From: Gambelia wislizenii
Taxonomy: Eukaryota > Chordata > Lepidosauria > Squamata > Crotaphytidae
Assembly (NCBI GenBank): GCA_030847615.1
Contig: JAUMIR010000004.1
Span: 276,295,501-276,359,500 of the forward strand
Direction of reading: 5' to 3'
DNA length: 64,000 nt
Part shown: positions 25,034 through 34,532 of the stretch, piece by piece
Position numbering within the stretch: the stretch's first letter is position 1
How the letters are laid out: the number at the start of each line of letters is the position of its first letter
Made by a program: the position numbers and the translations under genes
The notes under the pieces: generated by a model
What the model was told of the DNA's origin: nothing
Database searches by the model: none
Seen by the model: only the letters and a program-made list of their open reading frames with translations

Positions 25034-25994
25034 TTAAGTGAGAACTACCAACTGCAGCACGTGTCTTCCAAAGGAAGCCTCAACAGAACTGAAGGCATCC
25101 AAACAGTAGTAGTGCACAAATGTGGAAAGAGAGACCCATCTTGCTGCCATACTTATGTATAAAACCAGTGCTTTAGTGCCTAGTGCTGTCGAAGTGGCAG
25201 CACTGAAAGTGGAATGAGCAACAACCACTCCCAGCAGCAGCTGCCCAACTTTTGAGTAACATGTTGTGATTCAGGTGCTTATCCATTTTGACAAGGTGGA
25301 CACTGAAACCTTACTGCCCATGGATGTAGGTTGGAAAGGCACAAACAGATGATCAGATACAGTAGGACCCCCGTATCCACTGATTCAATCATCCATGAGA
25401 CACAAAAACAGCACACCTACCACAGTCTTCCTTGAAAATGAGTCCTTTCTAGTCATGTTCTAGGTCCTCCAAGGCAACACTATGATATTTTAAACCTGAA
25501 GTTACATTATTTTCATTGGCATTTGCTATTATCCATGGTTTTCAGCATCCACGCCCCCCCCCCAACCAATCCCCAGCAGATACAAGGTCCTAATGTACTC
25601 TAAATTGCTTAGTAAGTTTAATGTAGATCTTGAGGGCCTGTCTTACATCCAATGCATGCCAGGACATTTCCAACTCTTTCTTCAGATCAGGACAAAATGA
25701 TGGCAAATTTATCTCTTGCACCTATAAAAAGTTGTGTTGACCTTCAGTATGAGCATTGATCCAATCTTAAGAGTACAGAAACTTGATGAAATATACATTT
25801 CCTTTCTCACTGCCAGAGCTCCCAACACACTGCTGGCCAATACAATCAAAAGCAGCACCACCTATGAGAAACTTAACAGATACCTCTCTCAATGGTTCAA
25901 ACTGATCTTTAGTTAAGGCTGACATAACTGTGTACAGATCCCAATTAGGGTATCTTTGGATTGTTGGAGGCATTATCAAAGCGACAGCCCTCAA
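25034..25994 (-). pseudogene. DIRS-type tyrosine recombinase pseudogene
   Basis: In order on the minus strand: DLYTVMSALTKDQFEPL, INLPSFCPDLKKE with WHALDVRQALKIY, LFVPFQPTSMGSKVS, VVAHSTFSAATS and FVHYYCLDAF. This series is typical of the C-terminal recombinase of DIRS1-like retrotransposons, which integrate through a circular intermediate instead of an integrase. The conserved HxxR box reads HSTF, so the catalytic arginine is lost, while the tyrosine in HYYCLD remains. Stops, frameshifts and a 236-base MITE at 25360-25595 break the frame. Confidence 0.7.
25360..25595 (+). mobile_element. TA-flanked MITE (mariner/pogo-like), inside the DIRS-like element
   Basis: Terminal CAGTAGGACC... and ...GGTCCTAATG, flanked by TA. 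Skipping it restores the recombinase frame across the site. Same family as 41472-41710. Confidence 0.75.
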
Positions 25995-26005
25995 GAAATA
26001 TTATA

Positions 26006-26960
26006 CAGTCTGCCCTCATCTTTTGTAGGCGCTAGGGGCACAGAATCCCCACGAAAGTGGAAAAACCATGAATATCTTAATCCCCTCCAAACCATTTTTA
26101 ACACGCTTGCTGGCTCTCTGCCTGCCTGCCTTCACCTGAACAGCCCCTTCTCTTGTTCTTTCCTGGCCAGGCAACAGCACTGAGTGAAAGGGACTGGATC
26201 GTGCCACTCCACTGGGGCCTCTTTTTTGCAGGGAGTTTCCCAAATCTGGCTGCCCCTACTGCATCCTGGCCCAGAGGAGGAAGAAGTCAAGGCAGAGGAG
26301 GACAAACAGGCATGGCCACAGGCCAGGATGTGGCGAAGGCAGCAGGCACTCAGGCACCTCCTCATGAAAAAGAACAGAGACTGTGTGTGTGTTTCACTTG
26401 GGCTCCTCCCATGCCCATTTCCCCCACCTGCCCTAACTTGCTAACTGGACTGTGGAGGCTGCCACTGCTCTGCCAGGGCCTCTTCCTCACTGGGAGGTTC
26501 CTGAGTTCAGCCACCACTGCCACTGCACCCTCATCTGGACCTGTGTCTTTCTGTCCTTCACCTCCTCCGTATCATTGCCTCCCTCCTCTTGTGCACAAGC
26601 AGCAGCTCTGGGGAGTGGAACATCCATGAAGGCGGTGGCATAGGGCCAGACTTCCGCCATTGCATCCTCCTCATCCTGCACCTACTCCACAGGGGGCTGC
26701 CACTGCTCTTGCACAGGGAACTGAACATGCTCCCTGGAGCTGCCACCGCCACCTCACACCCCAGCCAGTGGCATGGTCTGTCTGTATTGCCCAGACAAAA
26801 CAGAGGGAAACACAGTGTGAAGCAGCAGGAAGAGCAAGAGGAGCAGGCCCCTGCAGGCCAGGGACTGGCAAGGCAGCTGAGGCGACGGCACATGAGGTCT
26901 CCTCACACAGTTCACTTCAGTAAGAAGAGCTGCGCTCAAAAAAACTTTTGCTTACTATAG
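26006..26960 (+). mobile_element. Tigger-like element, left end and GC-rich interior
   Basis: TA then CAGTCTGCCCTCATCTTTTG, continuing with CCTCCAAACCATTTTTAAC, which is shared with the 47.7-kb element. A GC-rich non-coding interior follows, with overlapping open frames on both strands that have no family resemblance. The right terminus was not found, so the end is approximate. It sits inside the DIRS-like element. Confidence 0.45.
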
Positions 26961-28993
26961 TAAATCACTGACTGACAAAGATTTATGTCAAAATATCTGT
27001 GAAACTTCCTGGCAATGATTGTCTTGAATTGCGTGGCTTCTTCACAAAATCCTTCAATGTAACCACGGTGGTCCAATATAAGGAATTTCAATAGGAAGTC
27101 CATACATATTTTCCGTCAATATATGAAACACCAGGTATCTTTAATTTGATATTGGTATGAGATTGCTTATACTTGGATCAGTCTTTGACTGTACATTAAT
27201 TATAAGGCAGTATATCAATTATCATCATTACAGTGTACAAGATCAGTATATACACACACAAACTCTAATTGTACTAGCATGTTACATAAATATCAGGGAG
27301 GTGGTAACATATTAGCAGTTAGTGCCTTCAGGTGGGTTCTGAGGTGTGTTAACCACATTGTCAGAGACTGGCTCATCCTCACAATCCTCACATTGCTCTG
27401 GATACTGTCTTTCCCCTCTTTCTTACAATCAGAGTCTTCAGAGTCAAACACTGCTGGCCTTCTCATTTTGCCCTTGCTGTCCTGAGACAAAATGGCTGTT
27501 GTGTCATGTGAAGCAGTTTTCACACCTTTACTAACATGGTGGGCCCAAAAGAACTGCTTGGGTTTAAACTGCCCCATTCCTCTTTAGGTAGGATGGAGGA
27601 GACTGTGATCCACGATTTGTTCCCATGTGATCTCCCTCAGAACAAGTGGGTCATGATGGAAGTGGGGAAGCGAGCGCTGTTCTTGGTGGGAATCACCAGC
27701 TAGTGCTGAAGCAGCTGCTGTTTTATGATATTAATAATTTAAGCCAACTACAAAACTCCAGAGGCAGAGGTTGCCCCACAGTCATGGTGGTGGTGGGTTT
27801 AACAGGATGCTACTCACCTCCCTTCAAAGCAATCTTCTTAACAGCAGGCTAAGGCCCTACCCAGGCCTGCTGTTTGTGTCACTGTGTTCTCTGGTCATGG
27901 ACAGAGGGATTTCCCTCTTCCAATGATGCCATTCCCCCCTTTATTTTCATTCACTCCGCTGCCTGCGGTTTGGAGTTGTGAAGCCCCTTTGAAGTCACAG
28001 GCAAAAGGGACTCTCCAGACATGCTTGGGCTGTTCTCCTTCCCACTATAGTCCAACATAATCCAGCCACATACTCAGTAGTTTAGTATCAATAGAATTAG
28101 AATAGAAAGAAACAGGACGGACAATACTAAAGCTAATTTTTAGGGCAGTGCCATGGATCGAAAATAAGATTTGCACTAAAGAACATGAGTAAGAAAAACA
28201 GGAAGGAACAAGCGAAGGAACAGCCTACGCAGAGCCGAGGCAGGAACTAGACTGAGGGAGTGGTGGTGGTGGGGTTAATCTCCATAGTGGTAGCTCCCTC
28301 AAAGTCCTGTCTTCTAGAACAGTGAGGAGGAGCAACCCATGACAGGATGTTCCCCCCTCCACCACAGGAAAATATTTTGGGAAAACTGAGTATATCAGAG
28401 CAGATTATCACTGTAACAGCCACAAAAGAAGAACAAGATTCTGTAGTCTCGGACAGATCTATAAAGAAAGCTATGAAGTTAAGCAACAAGCAGACCCGGT
28501 CATCAAATGACAATATCAAATGGGACTCCAACAATCAAGTAAAAACTGACAAAAGGAGAGTAGAAACCACCTGCAATTTGACACTAATAAAGGATTTTTG
28601 GAATCATTCAGTATCTGTCATAGTCTTTACCTAATGAGTCAAACCTAAAAGCACACTGAGAATCTGCTGAAGAATAAAGTGACCTAATAAAAGGAACAAC
28701 AAGGCACCCCAAGACTGTTATCACAGTGCCAGTGTTTCTATATTTCAACCAACCAAAGCAACGTTAAGGACATGAAACATTACATATCCAAGAATTTTTG
28801 ATGTCTATGTGCATGCCTTCTCTACAAAGAGAGAAAAGAATTTTTTAAAATAAAACCTTTTCAAATCTATTAAAATTAGAAAAAGATGAGCCATAGCTTA
28901 TACATTTCACAGGGCTGCACATGCTTGAATTGAGATATTGCTGCTGGCAATTATATTCATCGTGAAATACACATAAAATTGCACCAGTACTTG

Positions 28994-29112
28994 TGAAGTC
29001 GAAGACTTTCACGGCCAGCATCCATAGATTTTCCTTGGTTTTTTTCCAGGCTGTGAGGCCGTGTTCTGGACATGGCCTCACAGACCGGGAAAAAAAAACA
29101 AGGAAAATCTAT
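28994..29112 (+). mobile_element. Short hairpin element, same family as 52.7 kb copy
   Basis: The copy begins with the tail (GTCGAAGACTTTCACGGCC...), then two inverted arms around GTGAGGCC, and ends at AAAATCTAT. Near-identical 13-bp repeats (28981-28993 and 29113-29125, one mismatch) flank it. The central part with the ribozyme-like core is deleted. Confidence 0.7.
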
Positions 29113-29125
29113 GCAGCAGTACTTG

Positions 29126-29730
29126 TTTGGCATATTGGAAGGTTCAGTCTGACCCAGCCATTATCTTTAAAAAATCCATTGGTCAAACCCAAAAGAAATG
29201 TTGCTCCAGTTACAGAAGTACAGTATGACATAATCTGCCTGTATATGAGGCAATGGCATTTACCCAGCAGAAATAATATCTAGACTAGAGGAAAGCTGCT
29301 CACTTTACCTACTGAATGAGGGCTCCTGACCAGAGAAGGACTGATAGAGCCTGACAGATACAAAGCAACATAGCAACAAATTGTTTAGAGAACTCCTGGA
29401 ACCTACAGAGATAAGTTCTAGAATCATAAGGTGCTGAAGGCCAACATTTCAGTAGATGATCCCCTTCACATGAAAACCTCTCTAAGTTCAAAGCAACAAA
29501 TTAGAATGTATATATAATTCTCTTGGGTATGTTGCCTTTCCCAGTGTGCTGATGGCTGCTCAGGAAACACACCCAACCCACACCCAACCAATCACCACCC
29601 ACATGCAAATTCCCTCTCCACAGCACAATCCACCACCACACAAGGGCCCCTCCCTCCTCTCACTCCCTCAACTACTCATCAGCTGTGATGGGATCCAGGC
29701 AGTCAACTAGTGGTAGTGGCGGCAGGATGC
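29126..29730. other. Intergenic or RNF4-like intron, nothing recognised
   Basis: No coding signal. C/A-rich sequence at 29570-29640 precedes the CR1. Confidence 0.5.
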
Positions 29731-29837
29731 TTTACTCCTACACGTGTTCGCTATCTGTTTGAATTCTTCTTTGGTGATTTGGGGGGGAAATCACCAAAGA
29801 AGAATTCAAACAGATAGCGAACACGTGTAGGAGTAAA
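29731..29837. repeat. Perfect 50-bp inverted repeat with 7-base G spacer at CR1 5' end
   Basis: Positions 29731-29780 are the exact reverse complement of 29788-29837, separated by seven G residues. The right arm is CR1 sequence in frame with the ORF; the left arm is a copy in the opposite direction. Confidence 0.95.
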
Positions 29838-29942
29838 GTCAGAAAAGCTAAAGCGCAGAATGAGCTCAGGCTTGCTAGGGAGGTTAAGAACAATAAAAAG
29901 GGTTTTTTTGGGTATGTCCGCAGCAAAAGGAGGAAGAAGGAA

Positions 29943-31610
29943 ATGGTAGGGCCGCTACGTGGAGAAGATGGCAAAATGCTAACAGGGGACAGAGAAAAAG
30001 CAGAATTACTCAACACCTTCTTTGCCTCAGTGTTTTCAGAAAAGGTAAAGGGGGACCAACCTGAGGGTAATGGAACAGAGGACACAATAGGGGAAATCCA
30101 GCTCAAAATAAGTAAAGAGGTAGTACAGGAATACCTTCTTAATCTAAATGAATTTAAATCTCCAGGACCAGATGAACTACATCCAAGAGTATTAAAAGAG
30201 CTGGCAAATATAATCTCAGAGCCATTGGCAATAATCTTTGAGAACTCCTGGAGAACAGGAGAAGTCCCAGCAGACTGGAGGAGGGCAAACGTAGTTCCCA
30301 TCTTCAAAAAGGGGAAAAAAGAGGATCCCAACAATTATCGTCCAGTTAGTCTGACATCAATACCAGGGAAGATTCTAGAGCAGATCATTAAACAGAGAGT
30401 CTGTGAACATTTAGAAGGCAATGCCATAATCACAAAAAGTCAACATGGGTTTCAGAGAAACAAGTCATGCCAGACTAATCTGATCTCTTTTTTTGATAAA
30501 GTTACCAGCTTGGTAGATGAAGGGAATGCTGTGGACATCACATACCTTGATTTCAGTAAGGCCTTTGACAAGGTTCCCCATGACATTCTTGCAAACAAGC
30601 TTGTAAAATGTGGGCTAGACAAGTTAACTGTTCAATGGATTTGTAATTGGTTGACCGGCCGAACCCAAAGGGTGCTCAGCAGTGGCTCCTTTTCGTCTTG
30701 GAAAGATGTGACCAGTGGCGTGCCACAGGGTTCTGTCCTGGGCCCAGTGCTATTCAACATCTTTATCAATGACTTGGATGAGGGAATTAGGGGCATACTT
30801 ATTAAATTTGCAGATGACACCAAATTGGGAGGAGTAGCTAATACCCTAGAGGACAGGATCAAAATTCAGAATGACCTGGATAGACTGGAGAGCTGGGCCA
30901 AAGCTAACAAAATGAAATTCAATACGGAGAAATGTAAAGTACTGCATTTAGGGCGGAAAAATGAAATGCATAAATATAGGATGGGAGAGACCTGGCTGAA
31001 TGAGACCACGTGCGAAAGGGATCTAGGAGTCCTAGTAGACCACAAGTTGAACATGAGCCAACAGTGTGATGCGGTAGCTAAAAAGGCCAATGCGATTTTG
31101 GGCTGTATCAATAGAAGTATAGTGTCTAGATCAAGGGAAGTAATAGTGCCACTCTATTCTGCCTTGGTCAGACCTCACTTAGAATACTGTGTCCAGTTCT
31201 GGGCACCACAATTCAGAAAGGATATTGACAAATTGGAGCGTGTCCAGAGAAGGGCAACTAAAATGGTGAAAGGTCTGGAAACGATGCCTTATGAGGAGAG
31301 ACTTAGGGAGCTGGGTATGTTTAGCCTGGAAAAAAGACGGTTAAGAGGCCATATGATAGCCCTGTTTAAATATTTGAAGGGATGTCACGCTGAGGATGGA
31401 GCAGGCTTGTTTTCTGCTGCTCCAGAGACTGGAACACGGAGCAATGGATGCAAGCTCCAGGAACAGAGATTCCACCTCAACATGAGGAGGAACTTTTTGA
31501 CAGTAAGAGCTGTTCGGCAGTGGAACACACTCCCTCGGAGCGTGGTGGGGTCTCTTTCCTTGGAGGTCTTTAAACAGAGGCTGGATGGCCATCTGTCGGG
31601 GATGCTTTGA
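29943..31610 (+). CDS. CR1 ORF2 fragment: reverse transcriptase and C-terminal domain
   Basis: The frame has 555 codons from the first ATG and remains open further upstream to about 29790. Reverse transcriptase landmarks are intact: YLDFSKAFD near residue 201, SGVPQGSVLGP, and the catalytic FADD at 289-292. The C-terminal part contains the CR1 hallmarks RPHLEYCVQFWAP and the KLERVQRRATKM segment and ends with a conserved LSGML before TGA. The upstream endonuclease domain is missing through 5' truncation, so the copy should not mobilise itself. With no internal stop or frameshift it is one of the youngest elements here. Confidence 0.9.
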   Translation: MVGPLRGEDGKMLTGDREKAELLNTFFASVFSEKVKGDQPEGNGTEDTIGEIQLKISKEVVQEYLLNLNEFKSPGPDELHPRVLKELANIISEPLAIIFENSWRTGEVPADWRRANVVPIFKKGKKEDPNNYRPVSLTSIPGKILEQIIKQRVCEHLEGNAIITKSQHGFQRNKSCQTNLISFFDKVTSLVDEGNAVDITYLDFSKAFDKVPHDILANKLVKCGLDKLTVQWICNWLTGRTQRVLSSGSFSSWKDVTSGVPQGSVLGPVLFNIFINDLDEGIRGILIKFADDTKLGGVANTLEDRIKIQNDLDRLESWAKANKMKFNTEKCKVLHLGRKNEMHKYRMGETWLNETTCERDLGVLVDHKLNMSQQCDAVAKKANAILGCINRSIVSRSREVIVPLYSALVRPHLEYCVQFWAPQFRKDIDKLERVQRRATKMVKGLETMPYEERLRELGMFSLEKRRLRGHMIALFKYLKGCHAEDGAGLFSAAPETGTRSNGCKLQEQRFHLNMRRNFLTVRAVRQWNTLPRSVVGSLSLEVFKQRLDGHLSGML

Positions 31611-32187
31611 TCAAGATTTCCTGCGTGGCAGGGGGGTTGGACTGGATGGCTCTCGTGGTCTCTTCCAACTCTGCAATTCTATGATTCTATGATGCTGCTG
31701 CCGCCGCCACTGGACTGGAGCCATGCAGTCAACTGGCAGCAGCAGGGTAACAGAGCAAGTCATCCTCAGGAATTCCGGGAAAAGTGTGGAATGCTCAGAA
31801 GGGAGAGGAGGAATTTAAATCCACTGCCCTACCTTACAGGGTTGTAATGATGTCTACTGGGAGTTTTTTTGGGAGTTTTTAAATGGCTTATGGTAGGCCT
31901 GGTTCAGATAGTTAGAATATTAAATAATCTGCTGAAATCTGTCCCTCCAACAGTAACACCCTAAGACTCAAGAAGCAAATTGCTACAATTAGTATATTCA
32001 CTCCACTAAGGCATCCCAGCAGTCTGTGGCCCATGTCTGATCAATGCTAGATTGAGCCATGTCAGAAACCACACCAGAAATTCCAGTTTATCAACCAGGA
32101 GCCTGTGAATCCACCTAAAACCCTGTAACTGCCATGCTTGAAAGCCAACAGCAGCCAACTCTGCCTTCCAAGAACGGTATTACTTAC

Positions 32188-32262
32188 TGTTTGTAGGTTA
32201 CAGAAGCCTCCCATGGAAGGAGCATTTTCATTTTTTGAGCCAGTCATTGTCAACCGGAAAGG
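32188..32262 (-). other. Candidate 75-base exon between the two genes
   Basis: On the minus strand a pyrimidine-rich CTCTCTCTACCAG acceptor and a GTAAGTAA donor bracket 75 bases that are open in one frame (around MTGSKNENAPSMGG). It lies between the CpG island and the RNF4-like gene, so it could be a leader exon of that gene. Spliced directly to position 20800, its ATG would open a frame overlapping the main start out of register, so it may instead belong to an alternative or non-coding transcript. Confidence 0.35.
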
Positions 32263-33576
32263 CTGGTAGAGAGAGGTACATCCACAGATAACCGAAAAAG
32301 AAGGAAGGGAAAAAAAAAACTAATCCAAGAAAGTGAAACATTAGTTTCACTCTAGGAGGCCCTTGAAGGAATCACACCAACCAGGAGTAACCCCCGCCAG
32401 TGGAATGACTACCTTTTCAGTTCAAACACTACGCCATGACTCAGCACTGCGGGCGATGTCTGGGCACCGGCGACCTCTAAATTCCCAGTTTAACCGGCAT
32501 CAAGTGAAGCGGAAAAGTGGGAGGAAATAATAATACTTTTTAGTTGCAGTTTAAAAAATAAACTCCCTTCCCGTCTCTTCTGAACCTTTGTGAACGCGTC
32601 TTTTACCGTGTCAGTTTCTTGTTAATTTATGTTCTTGGCTTCCGTTACAAACTCAATTCCAAGTCGTTGGTTCCGTTACCTTGTGACTCTAACTAGATCC
32701 AATCTTTCCTACTACAAATATGAGATGAAGGGCCGATGGCGCTGAGGTGGGGGGGGGATTGTGAAGGGACCCTGAATACCTCATGACAGACCCCCCGCCG
32801 CCTGAGAGAGGGCTCTCTTCGCCGCCATTTCCCTGTCAACCCTCCTTCATTTTAAAGCGAGGTCCTCCTTTCAGCCCCTCCCATTTCTCCCTCAGCCTGT
32901 GAAGCCGCCTTCTCCCGGCCCACCAAGAACCTGAAACGACGGCCGGGCGGTTGGGGAAGTGAAGTCAACGCCTGCCTATTCCGCCAACGGTCTAACGGCA
33001 GAGCCCGTCGTTGGGAGGCGGAGGAGAGGCCGCGGCACTCGCCTTCCCCACCGGCTACAACTACTCCCCGCCTCACAGACTCGCCCCGACCTCTTAAAGA
33101 AAAGCCACCCCACCCCTCGTCTCCTTTATACCCACCACAGGCTACAGCGGTATGAGCCCGCTAAAAGAAAAAAGGCAAAAAAAAAAGAAGAAAGAACAGC
33201 CCACGAGGAGGCTCCCCAACGGCTCCCCTTCCCGAAAACCCTGCATACCTTTTCTCTCCCCACAAGATTCTTAACACCACCACTCGGTGCTTCTAACGCC
33301 AAGACTGTGAAACGTCACTTCCTCCTCCTCCTCCTCCACCCTGCCGGTCTGGAGTGATCACTGCGCCTGCGTTGCCGCGCAAGCGAGCCCCTCCCCCCCG
33401 AGAGCGCGCGCGCACGCCCTCACCCCTTTCCTTGCGCGCGCACATGCACACATACACACGCCTTAACGGCCTCATACGGGCTCTTTTAGCCATGGGAAGA
33501 GCGCACGCGCGCCTGCCGTCGACTCCTCCCCTACCCACCCTTCTTGATCTTTTTTTCCCCTCCTCCTCCCCTTTCC

Positions 33577-33582
33577 CACGTG
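33577..33582. promoter_or_regulatory. E-box CACGTG in the CpG island
   Basis: Palindromic CACGTGAC, a USF/MYC/TFE-type site, about 320 bases upstream of the YTHDF3 start codon. Motif match only. Confidence 0.4.
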
Positions 33583-33589
33583 ACATGAG

Positions 33590-33895
33590 GCGGAGACCGA
33601 AAGGTCGGCTGCGACGTCGTCAGCTCAGGAGGAGGAGGAGTGAAGAGCGGAAGGTCAGGGCGCTGCGGAGCGGAAGTAGGAGCCGGAGCGCGTCCGCCAT
33701 TGTGGGAAAGCGAAGCCCCGGAGCCAGGAAGGAAGGGAGAGGGAGAGTCCGCGGAGGGCCCAGCCGGTTGCTTTGGGAAGCGCTGACCAGGGCAGAGCGG
33801 GGGCCGGGCTGCGGCGGCGGGGAGGGCGGCTGAGGAAGCGAAGGCGAGGCCCGAGCAGAGCGGGGGTGAGGGGGGATCGCGGCTCCCCGTGAAGA
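33590..33895 (+). promoter_or_regulatory. YTHDF3: YTHDF3 5' UTR and core promoter region
   Basis: GC-rich, TATA-less sequence leads up to the start codon. An ETS-type site (CGGAAGT, 33671-33677) is followed within 30 bases by CCGCCATTGTGGG, which resembles a YY1-type start region. The transcription start is probably between about 33640 and 33720, but this is inferred from motifs only. Confidence 0.5.
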
Positions 33896-33919
33896 ATGTC
33901 AGCCACCAGCGTCGACCAG
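33896..33919 (+). CDS. YTHDF3: YTHDF3 coding exon 1 (start codon)
   Basis: The exon holds the start codon and eight codons (MSATSVDQ), the N-terminus known for vertebrate YTHDF3. It ends at a GTAGCC donor in phase 0. The preceding bases lie in a GC-rich region and place the ATG in an acceptable AAGAATGT context. The open frame upstream in the same CpG island is not coding. The first intron is about 2 kb and contains a short TIR element. The assignment rests on joining cleanly to exon 2, which continues with RPKGQGNK as expected for this paralog; YTHDF1 and YTHDF2 begin similarly but diverge downstream. Confidence 0.93.
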
Positions 33920-34310
33920 GTAGCCGCCTCTCCCCCGGCCTTTCTCCCTCCCTCCCCTCCGGGCTCGTCCCGCCCTCCTTCCGCCGGGCATAGCGGGGAT
34001 CCGCGCCCGCTACCTCCCAGGCCGTGTGGGGCTCCTCCCCCGGCATCCCAGCACCGCCCCCTCCGCAGGCCTGGAGGCCGCTCAGCCTCGGGCCTTCGCG
34101 CCCGCCCCGCCGCCCGGGAGGCCACCGGCGCCCTCGGGATCGGCAGCGGGCAGGCGGGCAGGCAGACCCTGGCTCGTTTCCTCCCCCCCGCGCCAGAGGC
34201 TCCACCGCCGGCTTCCTCGCGTCTCCCGTCCGCCCCGGCAAAGGGGGATCAGTGCGGTTCTGAGGTTTTCCTGGGCTTAGTCGCTGCTGCTTTCTAATCT
34301 CAAGTCTTCA

Positions 34311-34532
34311 GGGCCGGTTTAAGGAATTTGCCCCCCCCTGCAATGCTTTATTTTGGGGGCTCCATATGTTTCTCTCAGGTCAATGTCAGCTAACCCAACC
34401 TAAGCGATTCACACTACAGGGTATTCAGGTTATTACTAATAATGTTTTTGCAGGGGGAGGGTTATTACGGGGATCCCCACAATGATGCCCCCCCTGCGGA
34501 TGCTGACGCCGCCGGTGCCTTAAACCGACCCT
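34311..34532 (+). mobile_element. Short TIR element (hAT-like) in YTHDF3 intron 1
   Basis: CAGGGCCGGTTTAAGG and CCTTAAACCGACCCTG are inverted termini 222 bases apart. A related left end lies at about 55104. Confidence 0.6.

Larger units (their letters stand above)
24733..28375 (-). mobile_element. Degraded DIRS-like tyrosine-recombinase retroelement
   Basis: About 120-140 bases at 24733-24860 recur inverted at 28240-28375 (shared core ACATCCTGTCATGGGTTG), as expected for the inverted termini of DIRS-type elements. Next to the left terminus the minus strand encodes a decayed tyrosine recombinase. Reverse transcriptase was not recognised and is probably deleted. A TA-flanked MITE and a larger DNA element have inserted inside. 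A minus-strand frame at 27293-27577 lies where an ORF1/gag-like product would be, but has no clear match. Confidence 0.65.
29731..31690 (+). mobile_element. CR1 LINE, young, 5'-truncated with terminal inverted duplication
   Basis: The element runs from a perfect 50-bp inverted repeat to the CR1-type 3' terminus of repeated ATTCTATGAT-like octamers to decamers. GATGC occurs at both flanks (29726-29730 and 31691-31695) and could be a short target duplication. The reading frame is open throughout, so the insertion is recent. It lies about 2.2 kb upstream of YTHDF3, in the same orientation. Confidence 0.9.
32760..34260. promoter_or_regulatory. CpG island, probable bidirectional promoter
   Basis: This stretch is strikingly richer in G, C and CpG than its surroundings. 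It contains a CRE-like ACGTCAC next to an ETS-like ACTTCCT (33312-33321), an E-box CACGTG (33577-33582) and the ETS site at 33671. YTHDF3 leaves it to the right. On the minus strand the next gene is RNF4-like, whose 5' UTR is interrupted by an intron, so its first exon may start here. The long open frames on both strands of the island, some over 200 codons, have biased arginine/proline/glycine composition and no family resemblance. They are artefacts of low stop-codon density. Confidence 0.65.

Noticed and set aside
26153..26960. Overlapping frames of 80-160 codons on both strands
   Set aside because: They lie in the GC-rich interior of a Tigger-like element and have no recognisable domain; both strands are open equally.
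33531..34241. 236-codon minus-strand frame and other long frames in the CpG island
   Set aside because: Composition is that of random GC-rich DNA (Gly/Arg/Pro), frames overlap on both strands and overlap the YTHDF3 start; no family resemblance.
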